The notes under the pieces: generated by a model
The model's input: only the letters and a program-made list of their open reading frames with translations
Databases searched by the model: none
Told to the model about the DNA's origin: nothing
From: an uncultured Eubacteriales bacterium
GTDB lineage: Bacteria > Bacillota > Clostridia > Oscillospirales > CAG-272
Direction: 5' to 3'
DNA length: 6,223 nucleotides
Assembly (NCBI GenBank): GCA_934446285.1
Contig: CAKSEI010000093.1
Location: 1-6,223, forward strand
Shown: piece after piece, positions 5,273 to 6,223 of the stretch
How positions within the stretch are numbered: position 1 is the first letter of the stretch
Layout: each line of letters opens with the position of its first letter
Made by a program: the position numbers and the translations under genes

Positions 5273-6223
5273 ATGCTTGTCAAATCTATGTATACCGTGA
5301 TAGAACATACCGACGAGGGGATTGTTATCTATAATACAAAAAACGGTGTTCAGGCTGTTATCGCCGACGGCGAACATGAGCTTGCGGACGATATAGCGAT
5401 TATTGAGCAAAATAAAATCTGTGACGATGTAAAGGACGAGACGCTGAAAAGGGTATTCTGCGTTGACTCCGAGGTCTCAGAGCTCGATGCGGTTATGGCT
5501 GATTATTACAGGCAGATGTTCGACCCCACGTCTCTTTCCTTTATAATCATGCCGAATAATATATGCAATTTCGGATGTATCTACTGTTATCAAGAGCATG
5601 ATGAGCGCAGAATGACAGAGCAGACGATTGAAAACTTTATTGCGGCAGTAAAGGACCATTATCATAGAGTTGGCTTGAAGCATTTTTATGCCGAGTGGTT
5701 CGGCGGAGAGCCTTTTATGACTTATGACATTCTTGAATATGTTACGCGTGAACTGTCTGAATTTTTTGAAGAAAACGGTGTAGAATATCATTTCGGCGCT
5801 ACGACAAACGGGTCACTCTTTACGGATGACCGAATTGACTTTCTGATGAATCATAAATTTGATTTCTTTCAGATAACCGTTGACGGAGCACGCAGTTCTC
5901 ATAATGAAACAAGACCTTTTTTGAACGGGTCGGGAACATGGGACATTATATGTGAAAACCTCAAGAAACTGCATAAGAGACCGGAAAAATTCAGGGTTTC
6001 CGTAAGGGTCAATTATAATAACAGAACCATGCGCGAGATAGACAGTCTTTTTGAATTTATCAGGGATAATCTCGATGACAGATTCGGTGTCTTTTTCCAT
6101 ACTATCGGTAAGTGGGGAGGAAAGTCAGACGATATGCTTGAGACCATAGATTCGGCTATAGAACCGTATACCACTCTTGCGCTTATGGAGCAGGCACTTG
6201 AATACGGCATTTCTCCGAAGATG
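5273..6223 (+). CDS. Radical SAM/SPASM peptide maturase (right copy, 3'-truncated by window edge)
   Basis: The first 317 codons of a second maturase gene are identical to residues 1-317 of the complete copy. The N-terminal domain and the radical SAM core are present (CXXXCXXC at 98-105, GGEP at 144-147, TTNG at 177-180). The SPASM cysteines would lie beyond the window. The frame is open to the last base and ends on a complete codon, so nothing suggests a pseudogene; whether the rest matches the first copy, and whether another exporter follows, cannot be seen. The start is set by GGGAGGG at 5261-5267. Confidence 0.93.
   Translation, partial: MLVKSMYTVIEHTDEGIVIYNTKNGVQAVIADGEHELADDIAIIEQNKICDDVKDETLKRVFCVDSEVSELDAVMADYYRQMFDPTSLSFIIMPNNICNFGCIYCYQEHDERRMTEQTIENFIAAVKDHYHRVGLKHFYAEWFGGEPFMTYDILEYVTRELSEFFEENGVEYHFGATTNGSLFTDDRIDFLMNHKFDFFQITVDGARSSHNETRPFLNGSGTWDIICENLKKLHKRPEKFRVSVRVNYNNRTMREIDSLFEFIRDNLDDRFGVFFHTIGKWGGKSDDMLETIDSAIEPYTTLALMEQALEYGISPKM

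Larger units (their letters stand above)
3804..6223. repeat. Tandem direct repeat, right copy (partial unit)
   Basis: This is the second copy of bases 1-2420, in the same orientation and offset by exactly 3803. It begins within codon 332 of the complete ABC gene and is cut off by the window end in the maturase. The ABC reading frame crosses base 3804 intact, so the unit-to-unit junction breaks no gene. Since both window ends lie inside repeated sequence, the window fits an array of two or more units, a circular 3803-bp molecule read past its end, or a simple duplication. Confidence 0.97.

Overview
The window looks like part of a ribosomally made, post-translationally modified peptide (RiPP) locus from a low-to-mid-GC Firmicute. 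The style suggests a gut or rumen clostridium of the Ruminococcus/Oscillospiraceae kind. That placement rests on the near-perfect AAAGGAGGTG ribosome binding site, the consensus SigA promoter, the codon style and the rSAM/SPASM-plus-Cys-rich-peptide arrangement; no rRNA or marker gene is present to confirm it.

The dominant structural fact is a direct tandem repeat with a period of 3803 bp. Bases 1-2420 recur, with no difference I could see by eye, at 3804-6223. The window therefore holds about 1.64 copies of one unit, and neither outer edge of the repeat is visible. One unit, in order, is: an intergenic/control region (872-1267) with a strong promoter; a 42-codon Cys-rich precursor peptide (1268-1396); a 445-aa radical SAM/SPASM maturase (1470-2807); and, after one spacer base, a 621-aa ABC exporter (2809-4674). 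The next copy then follows: control region (4675-5070), precursor (5071-5199) and the first 317 codons of the maturase (5273 to the window end). The window opens inside the last 289 codons of another ABC exporter gene identical to the complete one.

The three genes make a minimal pathway. The precursor supplies six cysteines in a CXC-X3-CXC-X3-C pattern plus one distal Cys. The maturase would cross-link them, most plausibly as thioethers (sactipeptide/ranthipeptide type). The ABC protein would export the product. The exporter has no N-terminal C39 peptidase domain, and no separate protease or immunity gene is visible.

Three features deserve a closer look: (1) the identical tandem operon copies, either a real amplification or an assembly artefact; (2) a long imperfect inverted repeat (1205-1226 / 1403-1425) that encloses the precursor's ribosome binding site and whole reading frame; (3) a sharp composition change inside the ABC gene, between an AT-rich membrane half and a GC-rich ATPase half, that coincides with the window's first base and suggests a chimeric gene made by the event that created the duplication.
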